The position numbers were made by a program, and so were the translations under genes. Below the pieces are notes generated by a model. That model ran no database searches. It saw nothing but the letters and a program-made list of their open reading frames with translations, and was not told the DNA's origin. From Anaeramoeba flamelloides (taxonomy: Eukaryota; Metamonada; Anaeramoebidae): a stretch of 64,000 nucleotides of DNA. The stretch spans positions 3,162,001 through 3,226,000 of the forward strand of contig JANTQA010000029.1 of assembly GCA_027625915.1 (NCBI GenBank), read 5' to 3'. Every line of letters starts with the position of its first letter. Within the stretch, counting starts at the first letter, position 1. This document shows positions 1 to 12,323 of the stretch, piece by piece.

Positions 1-340
1 TTTGCTGTGAATTATAGTTTTGAATCAAAGTATAATAAGTTTTCAAGTTTGGAAATTTGGATGCTTTTTGAGAGCTCTTTTTTTTTTTTTTCTAATTTTT
101 TTTCATTTTTCAATTGAGTTATTTTTACAGAAAGAATAGAACAAAATGATTATTTTGTCAAAAATAGAGTGTTATAAAACAACCATAAATTCGGTCAAAT
201 TAATTTTGTCCTGAAAGAAAACAATTTGTTTTACATTAAAGAAATTCTAACATGTTGAAATATAAAATCAGAAAAAGATAAGATTTTTTAGTTTCTAAAT
301 TTGAATTTTTGGATCTGGAGATTGGGTAAATTTTTAAAAA
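1..340. other. AT-rich stretch, nothing recognised
   Basis: AT-rich sequence with T runs and no convincing reading frame, hairpin or RNA gene. It may be part of an intron of the primase gene that reads leftward off the window. Confidence 0.4.
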
Positions 341-1004
341 TGCGATTATTTGCGAGAAAAACAATTTTTTTTTATTTTGTGTCTTATCGGATTTCTAAAC
401 TTACAAAATGTTGACATGTGTGTTGATAGTTTGTTATGTATATCAAAAAAAAAATTTTTGTCCAATAGAATACAAAATATGAATTGGTCAAAAATGACAA
501 TTTTTACCCAAATATACAAATTTCGAAATTTTCAAAATTTGCGAATATTTGCGATTCATTTAACATTCATTTAACATTTTATAGGGATGTGTTAGGTAGG
601 GTTAGTATATTTTAGTTGAGTGACCTACCCCACCACACTCGTTCCTAACTTACTCAACATATCCTCCTAACCCTATCTAAACGAACCTACAAACCACACA
701 CAATTCTAACACTCTCTAACGTGCCCTACATACCCTACCTACCCTTATAAAATGTTAAATAAAATGTTAAATAAATCGGAAATATTCGCAAATTTTGAAA
801 ATTTCGAAATTTGTATATTTGGGTAAAAATTGTCATTTTTGACCAATTCATATTTTTTATTCTATTGGACAAATTTTTTTTTTGATATACAAAACAAACT
901 ATCAGCATATATATCAACGTTTTGTAAGTTTAGACCCCCGATTCCAGATACAAATTAAAAATTTATTATTTTTCTCGCAAATAATCGCATAGCAAATAAT
1001 CGCA
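341..1004. repeat. Foldback element with ~250 bp inverted arms and a C-rich loop
   Basis: The left arm (341 to about 598) starts TGCGATTATTTGCGAGAAAA. The right arm (about 735 to 989) is its reverse complement with scattered differences. The right end carries a second copy of the terminal motif (990-1004), a short tandem duplication. The 130 bp loop (about 600-733) is compositionally different: rich in C and nearly free of G on this strand, with many CCTAC and CCTAAC-like words. The two arms encode mirror-image short open frames, which is expected of an inverted repeat and is not evidence for genes. It looks like a non-autonomous foldback or MITE-type element; no target duplication is clear. 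Confidence 0.8.
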
Positions 1005-1724
1005 ATTTTGGTATATTCCCGGAGATTGTTGATCTTTTTTTTTGTTATTTTATATTTTTGGTCTTGAAATCATTTGGATCTTTACTATGATGCTTTTAAT
1101 TTGTTCAACTAAAAGAAGTGCTCTTCCACAACATCATTTTTAGAGAGTAAACCACTCCTCGAGTCTCGAAGAAATTCATGGTAGCAATGGATAGATCATA
1201 ATAATGCTTTTTTTAGATCAAAATAATTTCTATTCCCCTGCAAATCAAAAAAAATTATAAAAAAAACTTGGAAAAATTATTGGAAATGTGATGAAGATTG
1301 AAATTTTATCAAAAAGTTTCATTTCTTCACAAGAGTATTTTTCATTTTTTGATACTGTTAAATTCAAAATTCTGAAAAGATATTTCATTTTTTCCTTCTT
1401 TGATCTCACTGAATAAATATTTGTGAGATTTGCCAACATCTAAATCTTGATTAAAATACAGTAAACATTGAATTTAAAAAGCAAAAGTTGTTGTTAACTG
1501 GTACCCTTAAAAAAAAAAACAAATTCTTCTTTGTTTTGTAAAAAAAAAAAACGAGGTTTTAATTTGGATAAAAGAATAAATATTTTTTTCAAAAGGAAAA
1601 TCAGAAGAAGCAACAAAATGTGTCTTTTTTCATTTTAATCAATTTTAATAAAGTTCAATTCGATGAGAAAAAAAAAAATAAAAAATAAAAGGAAAAACTA
1701 AAAATAGAATTTTCAAAAACAAAC
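1005..1724. other. Probable primase intron, with unexplained coding-like patches
   Basis: This lies downstream of the last recognised primase exon on the minus strand. Around 1110-1440 the base composition is less biased, and short open frames occur on both strands: about 50 codons on plus from 1240 ending at a TAA near 1415, and about 33 codons on minus near 1115-1215. None matches the part of primase large subunit expected next, and no product was recognised. They may be remnants of another gene or of an element. Confidence 0.3.
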
Positions 1725-2178
1725 GTTTGTGAAAAGGCAAGTCTGAGGATGAAATGTGAGATTTGATCTTTTTCAACTTCTTTTTTGGTTGCTTGTGATC
1801 TTATTGGCAAATGTTTTGTGATCACTTTCATAACTTCTTTGGATGTTGGTTTAAGTCCTTGAAGTTTGGCTCCTTCAATTTCTCGAAGTACTTTAATTTT
1901 TTTTTTTTTTATTTTGGTTTTGAGTTTTGATTATAATAAAAGAAAACAAAGAATAAGAAAAACAAAACAGCCAATTTGGTTTTGAGTTAACGAAAGAAAT
2001 TCAACTCCATCAAAATAAAAAGAAAACATTTTTTTGAAAAAGAGTATTTACCTTGTAACCTCTCGTTTGCATATTTTCCAAGAAGACTCATTTCAATATC
2101 TTGATTTGGTGGTTCTTTATAAAACGACAAAACATTCTCTTGGCTGTTTGATTTCGGAGTAAACTCTACTTTATTCAT
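1725..2178 (-). CDS. PRIM2: DNA primase large subunit, 5' exons (partial)
   Basis: The large subunit pairs with the catalytic small primase subunit and DNA polymerase alpha to make RNA-DNA primers in the nucleus. Exon 1 is 2178-2052, starting at ATG, with donor GTAAAT. Exon 2 is 1890-1725. The exons join in phase 1 and encode about 97 residues. Visible family signatures are the short N-terminal segment with FYKEPP, where animal PRIM2 has a similar YLQPP, the helix YANERLQVLREIEG, and the strongly conserved QISHFILRLAFSQT, close to HISHFILRLAYCQS of human PRIM2. The donor after exon 2 (GTTTGTTTTT) is the same type used by the RPL11 gene. The iron-sulfur cluster domain would lie in later exons that were not found; the transcript most likely continues past position 1. 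Truncation of the gene is the alternative. Confidence 0.75.
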
Positions 2179-3329
2179 TACAAAAACAAATTCTGAAGAA
2201 AAAAATAAAAGAAGAACAATTGATGAAAAAATAAAATCAAAAAAATTGAAACTTTCTAATTTTCTTTGTTTACTTTCTTTGAATATTGACTTTTATTTCA
2301 ACTAGCTTTGAACTTTCTTTTTGTTTTGTTTGTTAATTAACTTTTTTTCGTTTTTATTTGATTCCTATTTGATTCTTGTTTTAAATTATTTTTCTATCGA
2401 ATTTGTTTTTTTCTTTGTTTTTTTTTAAATTTTTTATTCGTTTTTAAGAGAATTATTTTGGAGATTTTTTGGATTTAATGGTGAAAAGAATTCTTAGAAA
2501 AGTGAAATATCTTGATTAGTCGTCTTTGACTTTGTTTTTTTAGAATTTTCAAGCAATCTTATTTTTTTGTTTTTCGATCGAGTTTGTAATCTATCCGTTA
2601 ATTTTTAAAAAGTTGTTTATTTTTTTTTTATTTTGGGATCCTTTCTTTTTTTTTTACTTTAAAGAATTAGTTAGCCTTATACAATTCAAGAAAATGATTT
2701 TTTTTAATCTTGTGAGATTGATCTTTTTTTCAATAAAAAATTTTTCATAATTTTTAAATTTGAAAGTAAAAAAGGAATAAAATTTTCAAAAATGAAACAT
2801 TCTTTTTTTTACTTCAATTTTCTTTTTCAGAGAGTATTCTAAGTTAGTCCAATATATATATAGGCAACACATGTATAAGAATTAAACAAATAACCTGAGA
2901 ACACAGAAATTGTAATCTTTTCCTTTTTCAAAAAAACAATTTGTAAAAAAAAAGACAGGAAATTTTGTTTATCCTTCAAATATCTTTAAGGTATAACATT
3001 GTTTCTCAATTTCTCATTAATTATATTCTTTAAATACAGTTATCAAAATAAACCATGAGATTAAGTAAACAAGTGTTTCAAATAAAAAACCTTGTTTCTT
3101 TTTTGTCGAAATTTTACTCATTAAAGAATTAAAAAAAAAATCAATAAATGATTACCAAATATGATTTGGTTTCTTTATTTTCAATTATTGATAAATTCTA
3201 AAAAATTTTGATCAAATTGTCCAATTAACCTCAATAAATAGTCGTAAATTGTTGAATAATTATTTTTATGACCATATAAAGATAAAAATAATTCCAATCA
3301 CTCAACATCGTTTTTATAAATAATATATA
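2179..3329. other. AT-rich intergenic region
   Basis: Upstream of the primase start, with no credible reading frame. A motif at about 3036 (TACAGTTATCAAAATAAACC) resembles the terminal repeat of the TA-flanked element at 3330, but no partner end is visible, so it may be a solo end. Confidence 0.4.
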
Positions 3330-3814
3330 CTGTCATCAAAATAAAGCGTGCAAAAAAAATTTAATGCGTGTTTCATATTAAAAAGCGTGTTTTTTTGTTA
3401 TAGAAGAACGATACATCAACCAACCAAAGAAACCAATAATAAACCCAAAAAAAAAATATGGTATTGCTTTCTTAAAGTTCTATTATTTCAAAAAGAAATT
3501 CTAAAAATGAAGGATCAAATTGCAAAATTTATCTCAAAAAATAGAGAATATTTTTAGGAAAGAAAATTTTTATTACAAAAAAACAAAAAAATTTTCTACT
3601 ATTGATAATATTATAGAAAATTTTCAACTATTTGAATGAAGTATTAAAAATTGACTGAAAATAACCAGACCTTTACTTTCAAAATTGATTTGAACTTAGA
3701 TCTACTATTTGAAAATAGATTGGATGTTGTCTTGGTACAAAAAGAAAAAAAAAGCACCGATAATATTTTGAAACACGGATTATAGTTTTTGTGAACGCAT
3801 TATTTTGATCCCTG
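3330..3814 (+). mobile_element. Degenerate mariner-like (TA-flanked) element, copy 1
   Basis: 485 bp. The terminal repeats are CTGTCATCAAAATAAAGCGT on the left and, reverse complemented, CAGGGATCAAAATAATGCGT on the right. TA flanks both ends (3328-3329 and 3815-3816), as in the Tc1/mariner superfamily. A second copy of nearly the same length lies in reverse orientation at 43079-43554 with related interior sequence. The longest frame (3348-3557) encodes 69 basic residues and could be a remnant of a DNA-binding segment, but no DDE catalytic core is visible. It is a non-autonomous or deleted element. Confidence 0.75.
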
Positions 3815-3816
3815 TA

Positions 3817-5896
3817 GAAGATATTTCCAAAAAAGTGAGTCATTTTTTTATACATTTAATGAAAACCCAACTTTGTTAGTAGATGGTATTCGTTAATTGA
3901 CAATAACAAATTAATTTTAATATTAATAATGATTGAACCAATGCTTAAGGCATTTATTTTACAATCTGCTTAATCAAAAGATTTCCAAAAAATAAAAAAA
4001 TAAAAAAAAAAACACTTTTTTTTTTCGAAAAAACAATGTTACGACCAATTTCAATATTAAAACTAAAAATTTGAAAAGGGTACAATTGATTTTTTAAACA
4101 ATAAAATGTAGTAATATATTTATTTCTATTCGAAAAATTTGTTGAGATTAAACAAGCCATGGAAATGATTTTTCCATTCAAAAAAAAAAATAATAATCAA
4201 CACCAATTTTCACCCCTAAAAAATATCAGATAAAATCCAGATCAGAAAATTTAATACATTTTCTTAATGTATTACCAAGAAACAAATTGAATTATTATCA
4301 AGAATCAACGTATGGTAGTAAATGATTTTGGGTATTTGAAGACCTTTTTGTAGATTGATTTTAATAAAGATATCTAAAAATAAATTTACCCCACTTTCTT
4401 TCAAATACCTTATATATATATATATATATACTCTTATAACACCAAATCTACTAATTGTATTAGAAACAAAAATTTAAATTTTAATACTTATTAAATAATT
4501 ATAAGATATAGAATTTATAAACAATTATCTTAAAAAGAAAAATTTATCATTAAAAATTATATAGTTACATACATTAAAAGATAACTTGAAAATAAATTTT
4601 CATCATTTTTGAAAAATTTTATCTTGGTAATAGTGCTTTTCAAAATTTTATCCAAAAAAAAAATTTTTTTTTTTTGAAAAGTTTGTCTAGACATGAAAAA
4701 CTTTTTAGTTTACACGATTAAAACACATCATACTTTACTCGAAATTTTTATGGGCCATTTGCACCCCAACATTGCCTAAAATAATTGATTAAATAATTTA
4801 TCCATTACAAAAGATGTTTTTAATTCACATAGAATTATTGTTTTATATGTTGATTACCATTCAATAACAAAATACATATTTGATTATAAATAATTTTAAA
4901 TTAAAAAAAATAAAAATTAATTTAATTTTTAATAAAAATAATATTTTTTTTTCATTGTAAAATTTGGATATTTTTTTAAAAAGATATTTTTTTCAAATTT
5001 AACTGATTTGGCCAATAGTTCGAATCAGATTAATAATTGTTTTTTTTTATATTTTTACATTTTTTTATTTTTGACTTTTTAAAATCTAGACATAAAATAA
5101 ACAATATTAAAGTATAAGAGCCCATGTATCAGAAATTATTTAACAAGATCTAGATTAATTTTGATTGAAAAAATCAAAATTTACAAAGATATTATTCAAA
5201 TTTTTACTAAAAATAAAATTCTAATTTTTTTTTTGGTTTCAGAAGATAATTTTATAATCTTAGAATAATATTTAAAGATTGTTTTTAGATTTGTTTATAA
5301 ATTTAGTGATTATTACTTTATCTATTAAAAAAGTTTTAATTTGATTAATTCTAATGTAATAAATTAAATTATTTTACAATTATTTTTTTCTTTGTTCTTC
5401 AAGTTTATTCCCTTTTGCATAAATAAAAGTTTTCGAAAATTATTCATATTTAACTTTTAATTTTTGACTAAAGAAAAAAATTTCATTGTTTTCTTGATTA
5501 AATATTTATAAAAAATTTTCAGTTAGTTAATTTTTTTTTTATTTTTTTTTATCAAAAAATAAACAAAAGTTATTTAATTATTATTGTTAATAAATCAATG
5601 TATTGGGTTTTGAATAACTATTATTGGAATATTATTTCTTATTTAAAAAATTAAAATAAAAATAAAAAAGGTTAAAATAAAATGTAAAAATGAATAATTA
5701 TTATTTTTTTTTTCCAAAAACAAAAAAAATGATACAATAACATAACTACACTCTCTTTGAACTATTTTGACTTTTTATTATAATTCAAATTTAGATTAAA
5801 TACAACTAAGAAAAAAAAAAATATTAGTACTCAATATCATTTTAAATCTTTTATTTTAAACCAGATGAACTTTCGGTAACTTCGGTTTTATAATGG

Positions 5897-5929
<33 letters not shown>

Positions 5930-6375
5930 TTAGAACGAAATTAATTTCAAAATTATAAAAAATATTGATCAAAATAAAATTAAAAAAAAAATAATTAAAA
6001 ATGAAAATCAAATCGTTTATTATGCTCAATAATGATACAGCATTATGATAAAATTTTAAAATTAGAAAGATAAACAAACGAAACAATAATAATAATTATA
6101 AAAATATATAGATAATTCAATAAAAATATAATAATAATATTTTGAATGGAATTTCTTCAAATAAAAAATAAAAAACAATAAACAAAACAATAATATATAA
6201 AAGAAAACAATAATAAATAAATAAATAACTAAATAAATAAATAAAAAAGAATAATTCGTAATTAAAATACGGTTATATATAAAAAAAATAAAAGAATCGA
6301 AATAAAATATGTATCTTCAAAAATTTTATAAACTTGAGTACATAGGAACAAATGTACAAGATCGGATAAAATGAT
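3817..6375. other. AT-rich intergenic region with TA microsatellites
   Basis: 2.5 kb of very AT-rich DNA downstream of the pseudokinase gene, without recognised genes. It holds a (TA)10 tract at 4411-4430 and a longer one at about 5897-5923. The end of the pseudokinase transcript presumably falls between 6376 and about 6200, where several AATAAA-like words occur. Confidence 0.5.
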
Positions 6376-9300
6376 TTACTTTTTGAAAAGATATGGATAG
6401 CTATTTAGAACCTCCACCCAAAATCTATGAAAAGAACTAACATCTCTATCTAATTTTTGAAAAATAATTCTGGACAAACCATTTATATTATTTGCTTTAA
6501 GTTTGGTAATAAAATTAACACAAACAGCCCCCAGCATACCTTGGCAAATATAAGTGTATTTGCCAATTTTTTCCCAATTGATACCGACATAATCGAATAT
6601 TTCAATGATAAGCTTTGCAAGTTTTTTTTTTGGTAATTGGAATTTTTTAGAATTAAAAATATCTTGTATAGCAAGTTTCCCTGTTTTTTCTGAAATCAGA
6701 CCAAAAGAGTTTTGGTTTCTGTTTATGTTTGAATCCAAGAAATGGATTGAATTGATATCATTTGTAGAATGATAATTTCGTTTCAACATTTGGAATAATT
6801 GAATACCACTAATCTGTTTCATGGTTGTATATGAATTATTATAATTATAATTATTCCTTTTCGTTTTAACTTTCATTCTACCATTATTTTTTTGATTTAA
6901 AATGTTGTGGTTATCAATTTTCCTACGGTACCTTGTATTATCTTGATTATTTCTTCCATTTTTTTGAAAAAATTGTCTCATTGGAGATTCTCCCCCACTT
7001 CTATTTTTTTTTCGTTGTGATTTTAATTTAAATTTTTTTCTCATTCTTTGGATTTGTTTGGGTGAAAACCTATTTTCTAAGTTTTGCTTTTCGATTGTTG
7101 AATAATTATTTAAAGTGGTAATATTTTTAATAATTAAATTTAAATTTTTTTTTTCTAGTTCGTCTTTTTTTAATTGCTTTTCAGTTATTCGGGTATCATA
7201 TATATCGCTACAATCATCATTTTTGTTGTCTTTTGGAATAATTTTTACTAATTTTAGATATTCTTCAATTGAGTTATTTGATGAAAAAAAGCTTTCTTTA
7301 CACTTTTTTATTTGTTGTAACATTTCACGGATTTCTTTTTCTTGTTTTTTACTTTCCGTTTTATATTTATTAAAAGAATTATCTTCTTCTTTCTCTAAAT
7401 TTTCTTCTTTTTTGCCACCTAGTCCTGCTTCATATTCAATTTTTATTCTTTCAGTTTCCCTTTTTTGGGTTTTTTGTTCTAATGCTAAAAATAAATCATT
7501 CAAATTATTTGTTAAATTATCTTTAATTTCAAGTTCACCTTTACCATTAGAATCAAATGTATCATCTGATTCAAAATTGAAAGTTAATGACGAATTTGAT
7601 GATTTATCAATGTTTGAATTGAAAGTTTTATTCTTATTAATATTTTTTGAATTATTTTGTTTCTTATTATTATTTGTAAGATCGTCTCGAATTTTTGTTT
7701 TTGTTTTAAGTGCATAAATTTGGATTATATTATCAATAATTATTCTTAATCGATTAATTTCTTCCTCTTGCCAGACTTCCCCTTGCTGCTTTTGTTTGGT
7801 TTGGCACCCCCCATTATCATTTTCCTTGTAATCATCATCTTTGTCTTCATTTATTAAAGATATTGATCTATTATTTAAAAAATTTTGATTTGCTATCATT
7901 TTATATACCCCACTCTGATAATCAAATGGGGTTTGGACTAAGCTTTTTATAACCCTCTCAGGTTTGTAATTGAGTTTTTCCATTTTTAACAAGGCTAATA
8001 AATCAATTTGATTAAAAATTGAAATTTTATTTTGATATAAATACCTCTTGTGCACTTTTGATATTTCCTCAAATTGAGTTTTTGATACAATGACCCAACT
8101 ATGATTTTCAATTGCGGTGATAATTGGTCTCAAGTTTGCTTTTTTTCTGAGCATTTTACGAATTAAAAACCTGGAGCGGTGAATGCAGTTAACTGGAAGA
8201 AGATTATCTCCACAATTTGCAAAACCCCGAAATTCCGAGTTGAAATTTTTGCTATTTTTTTTCCCACTATTATTGACTAATTCTTCATTAACTACAAGGT
8301 ACCTTAAAATTAAACCCAAAACTAATACATAATCCTGCTCTTTCCCCATTTTGAGATTTTGATTAACTGAAACAAAATCAGGTTTTTCTTTTTGGTTTGT
8401 TTTTATCTCATCAAAAATGCTGGATAATTTGATTTTTATCCTACACTCTTCATTGATCAGAATATTACAAAGCCTTAAGTCACACGAATAAATACTTTGA
8501 GAGCACAAGTATTTTACAACTAAATAATAATTGAAAATCAGTAAAAAAAATTACAAGTAGAAAAATTGAAAAAGAAATAATTGTTTTTTAGTAATTAAAT
8601 TGAGAAAAAATATGAATTTTAATAAAGTTATCAAAATAAAATACATTGAGATCTTTTGTAATCTCTAATTTTTTTTCTAGAAAAGTGTGTTTAATTTCAC
8701 TTTGTTGGTAGGGTTTGAGTATTTAATGGTAAAATTTTTCACTTCATTATTGTTTTTAAGGCTATCAATAGACATGATTAGAAACTATTTTTTTTTTTTT
8801 TATTATTAATCTTTGAGTAATCGCTTTTTCCCCTTTAGATTTATACTTTATGTATTCATTGAAAATCCTAAACAAAACAAATATTCAAGAATTTTAAAAA
8901 AAAAAAAAAAAAATAAAGAGATTTAAAAGTTCTTCCATTTAAATTTCAAATCATGGGATTTAAAGAAAAGGTTATGATCTTTATAGGTAAATGGTACAAT
9001 TTAAGTTCAAAAATAAATTTCTATTTCAGTGTTAAAAATTAAATATGAAATCGAAAAGCTGGGAATTTCAAAAACACCAGAAGAACTAATTTTTTTGATC
9101 AGTTGGAGATATTAGTTCAAAATCCAAAAAAGAAAGATCTTTATGTTAATATATAAATTCTGTTGAGTAACCATTAGCTGTTTTAATTGAGATCCGGGTT
9201 TAAATTCTCTACCTTAGTCCATTTAAACATTTTGGTAAATGTGGAAATCAAAATAATCAAATTCCCTTCTCAAATGAAAATAGATTCAAATATTTCAAAT

Positions 9301-10590
9301 TGATAAAAATGATTCTAATTTTAAAATTTAATAATGGATCGTCTCAAAAATGTATTCCAAAAGTTTTCAAAAGTGTATAACCAAACTACTTAAAATGGGT
9401 AGTTAATATTTTTTGATTTGCGATGATTATTAAACTTTTACCTGAAACTTTTTGAAAATAGAAAACTTTATAAAAGTTTTGGAAAAAATTTCTCACATTT
9501 TGAAAATGGCTGTTAATTTTTCTATGAAATTTTAATTGAGAAGATTTAAAATGAAAAATTTTCCATTTTTTTTTTTAATAATTTTTTAAAGAATTGAAGA
9601 ATACCAAAATAATTGGCAACAATTAAAAATAAACTCAAAATTTTAGGTTTATTAAGCTTATCCTACTCCCTTAATTTTTCAGAATTCTGATTGTTTTCAT
9701 TTCGACATTTATCAAAATGTTTAAATTGAATAAGGCAGAGAATTTAATCAAGGATACCAATTAAAACCGCTAAAGTGAACTCAACAGATTTTATATTCAA
9801 CTGAAAAATGGGAAATAAAATTTCGAATTTTGAACTAGTCTCTCTAATTGATCAAAAAAATTCGATCTTCTTCGGTATTTAAAATATAGGTGTTTTAGAT
9901 TTGACTGAAACAAGTTTTTTGATTAATAGTAATCTCAAAATTGATCAGCAAGAGTAAAAAATGATTATGTATAAACTTTTTAATATTTTAAGAACTATCA
10001 ATTGCGAAAAATTGGTACAATGTTTTTTTAAAAACACTCAAATTCGACTGATTGTAGAAAATGCACTGAGGGGACAAAAAGAAAAAAAAAAAAAAAAAGA
10101 AAAAATTCATTTAATAATTTACCATTGAAGAGTTGAACAAAAATAAAACCAGAATCAAATGATTTTTTGTTTTTGATTTTCTTTTTGATAAATTGTTTCA
10201 AATTGCATCCTTCAAATTGCTCTGTGACAACAACCCAATACTGATCGTCCTCGGAAATTTGCAAAGGGTTGATTAGATTCATGTGAAATAACCCTTGGTG
10301 ATGTTTAATCTTGCTCTGATTTTTGTTGTTTGTTATGGGGCTATTTTGATCTTTTGAGATGTAATAGACTTTACACTTTGTTTTAGTTTGAGTGGGTGTT
10401 TTAGGTGATAAGATTAACAGTATTATTGAGGATCAGAAAAATCAAAAATCTTGTTGATCAGCAGACTGATCAAAGGAAAAAAATTATTTACCTTTGTGAA
10501 TGTTTCTTTATGCAGTGCAGAACACCCTTTTAATTGGGGCGAATATTGTGTAAATGGACTTGCTTTGTAGTTTGAATTGAGATCAAACAT
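6376..10590 (-). CDS. Degenerate (pseudo)kinase with C-terminal KA1-like domain, three exons
   Basis: I assemble exon 1 (10590-10492), exon 2 (10375-10123) and exon 3 (8519-6376); the phases agree and give about 831 residues ending in TAA. Exon 2 carries the end of the N-lobe and the hinge (VVVTEQFEGCNLKQFI). The exon 2-3 junction reads FNVVKYLCSQSIYS into CDLRLCNILI, where an active kinase has HRDLKPENIL. The catalytic Asp and Asn positions are kept, but His is Cys and the DFG motif after IKI is absent (KLSSIFDE). Later kinase-like pieces are VLGLILRYLVV and MLRKKANLRP followed by IENHSWV. No glycine loop or catalytic Lys is recognisable in exons 1-2. A long Asn/Lys-rich linker follows. The last ~90 residues (LAKLIIEIFDYVGINWEKIG to the C-terminus) resemble KA1 domains of MARK/AMPK-type kinases. 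It is probably a scaffold or regulator. Spliced intron sizes are 116 and 1603 bases. Confidence 0.75.
9040..9905. repeat. Large imperfect inverted repeat inside the pseudokinase intron 2
   Basis: The left arm (about 9040-9290) and right arm (about 9660-9905) are reverse complements with roughly three quarters of positions matching by eye. Shared words include TTTTTTTGATCA, TCTGTTGAGT and TTTAAACATTTTG. It is an old foldback element lying wholly within the 1.6 kb intron, which explains that intron's unusual length. Confidence 0.7.
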
Positions 10591-12011
10591 TTTTGTAAAA
10601 TTGCAAAAAAAGTGAAAAGGATCTATTATTTTGTTCTTGAAAAAAAAAAATGTTTTTCAAAATTTGAAGAAAAACTTTCAGACAAAATTGAAAACTTTTC
10701 GGCTTTCTCGAAAAGATTAGTTTGAATTAGAAACTTATGATTTGTTGAATTAATAAAGAAATTGAATTCTTGTTTTTTGTTCTTATTTTTTTACCAGTTT
10801 GTTTCCACCCAAATGATCATTCAATTTTCTGTTTGAGTAATGAACCTAATATCACACGTACATATGATATTAGGTTTTGCTTAGTTTTCAATTCCTCTTT
10901 TGAGATTGAAATAATTTGAAACAGTTTGCAAAAAAAATTCATCTTTTTAATTTTGACATTATCAAAATTTTGCTAATTTTTAATTTGGGTTTGGACAATT
11001 ATTATTCACCCTCTTTAGATTTAAGAGTTATAATATATTGGAGAATATCTGTTCATTTGGAACAGAATAGTAAATAAAAAGAGATGATTATTAGAAATTA
11101 TTTTCTGTTTACTATTTTAACCGATTATTTTTTTGTAAAATTGTTCACATTTCCAACTTGAATATCTTATTAAATGAAATTCTCGTGAGGAGCCAAGGGA
11201 TTTAATTTATATCAATTTGCAAAATACAATGTTTTAGAATTATGTATAAAGATTTGCTGACATTTAATTGGAATAAAATTTGGATAAATTTTCTGCCATT
11301 TTTATAGTAACTATTGAAAATTTGTATATCTAAAACAATACTTATAATTATGAGTTACAAATACACCGATAACTACAAAGAGTAATTGGAAATTAAATTT
11401 TTGAGAGATTTTATTTCGCTTATTACTTCAACTTTGAGATAAAATATTAATTACTTGTTTTGGAATTTAACAGTAATGAAAAATTTGTAGAAAAGAATAT
11501 AACCAAATCCAACGAATTAATTCGGAAAGTTGTTTATTAGTTATCACTAGACATATATAATTGGGAATTTGATAATAGATTTTCGTTCTTATAATTTATT
11601 TTTTGAAAAAAGGTAAAAGAAAATTTTAATTCCATTTTTTTTCACATTTAGAACTACAAAGGAAAAAACATCGAATTTTTTGTTCTTCAATTATATTGTA
11701 AAGCCATTTCGAATACCACTCCTGTTATGAAGTTACAACACGATAATTTTATTGCTTTGTTAGTAGAACAATTAAAAAATTATCTTTTGATTCAAATTTC
11801 CTGTTTTGGAAAAAATGAAAGATCTGTTTTTTAATTAACCCCACTTAAAATGAAAAGTAATTTCAATGAAAAGAATAAACAAATTAGGTTCAAAGATTAA
11901 ACCATTATATTCTTTTCAATCAAATCAACAAAAATAGTTTAGATTCTTCTTTTATCTCAATCTATTTAATCGATTTCAAGATCGAAAAAATGGTCAAATT
12001 TTTTTTCAATA
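10591..12011. other. AT-rich intergenic region upstream of the pseudokinase
   Basis: No reading frame of note. The promoter of the pseudokinase should lie near 10600-10800. A perfect 12 bp stem at 10843-10854 / 10865-10876 (AACCTAATATCA and complement, 10-base loop) is the only clear secondary structure. It is too short to call an RNA. Confidence 0.4.
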
Positions 12012-12179
12012 CTGGTATTTGAATTCTAAATCGGAAAATAATTTAGCTCCCTTTTCCATATTTTTCTTCAATACATTGAATTCTCTCAGAAGTCGGCTGT
12101 AGTTTCTTGATTTCGATTGAAAAAGAAAAATATAGAAAATGAAGTGAAAATTTTTACCCATATCAAATTCAAATACCAG
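12012..12179. mobile_element. 168 bp MITE, family with CTGGTATTTGAATT ends
   Basis: The ends are CTGGTATTTGAATT and its reverse complement AATTCAAATACCAG, flanked by TA on each side (12010-12011, 12180-12181). A related copy follows at about 12324-12490 and a partial one near 16960-17110, which keeps the right end TTCAAATACCAGTA. The interior shares words such as TTCACTTC and TTTTTCTTTT between copies. Confidence 0.65.
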
Positions 12180-12323
12180 TAGGTTGAATTCTCAATTGCA
12201 TAAAAAAATATCCTTCTTACAATTCAGTATTATACCCACTGTTATTGTTCTGGACCCTCCGTTTTGCCTTTAATCATTAATGTTTTCCTATCTTGATAGA
12301 TCTGTAGTTTTTATTTTCCTATA

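Noticed and set aside
350-917. Two similar short frames (NMNWSKMTIFTQIYKFRNFQ) on opposite strands
   Set aside because: They are the two arms of one inverted repeat; the mirror peptides follow from the DNA palindrome.
5010-5035. TTCGAATC motif as a tRNA T-loop
   Set aside because: Flanking bases do not pair into a T-stem, and no cloverleaf can be drawn.
7115-7717. 200-codon plus-strand frame opposite the pseudokinase
   Set aside because: It is the reverse complement of the Asn/Lys/Glu-rich linker, giving Phe/Ser/Leu-rich nonsense, and is not an independent gene.
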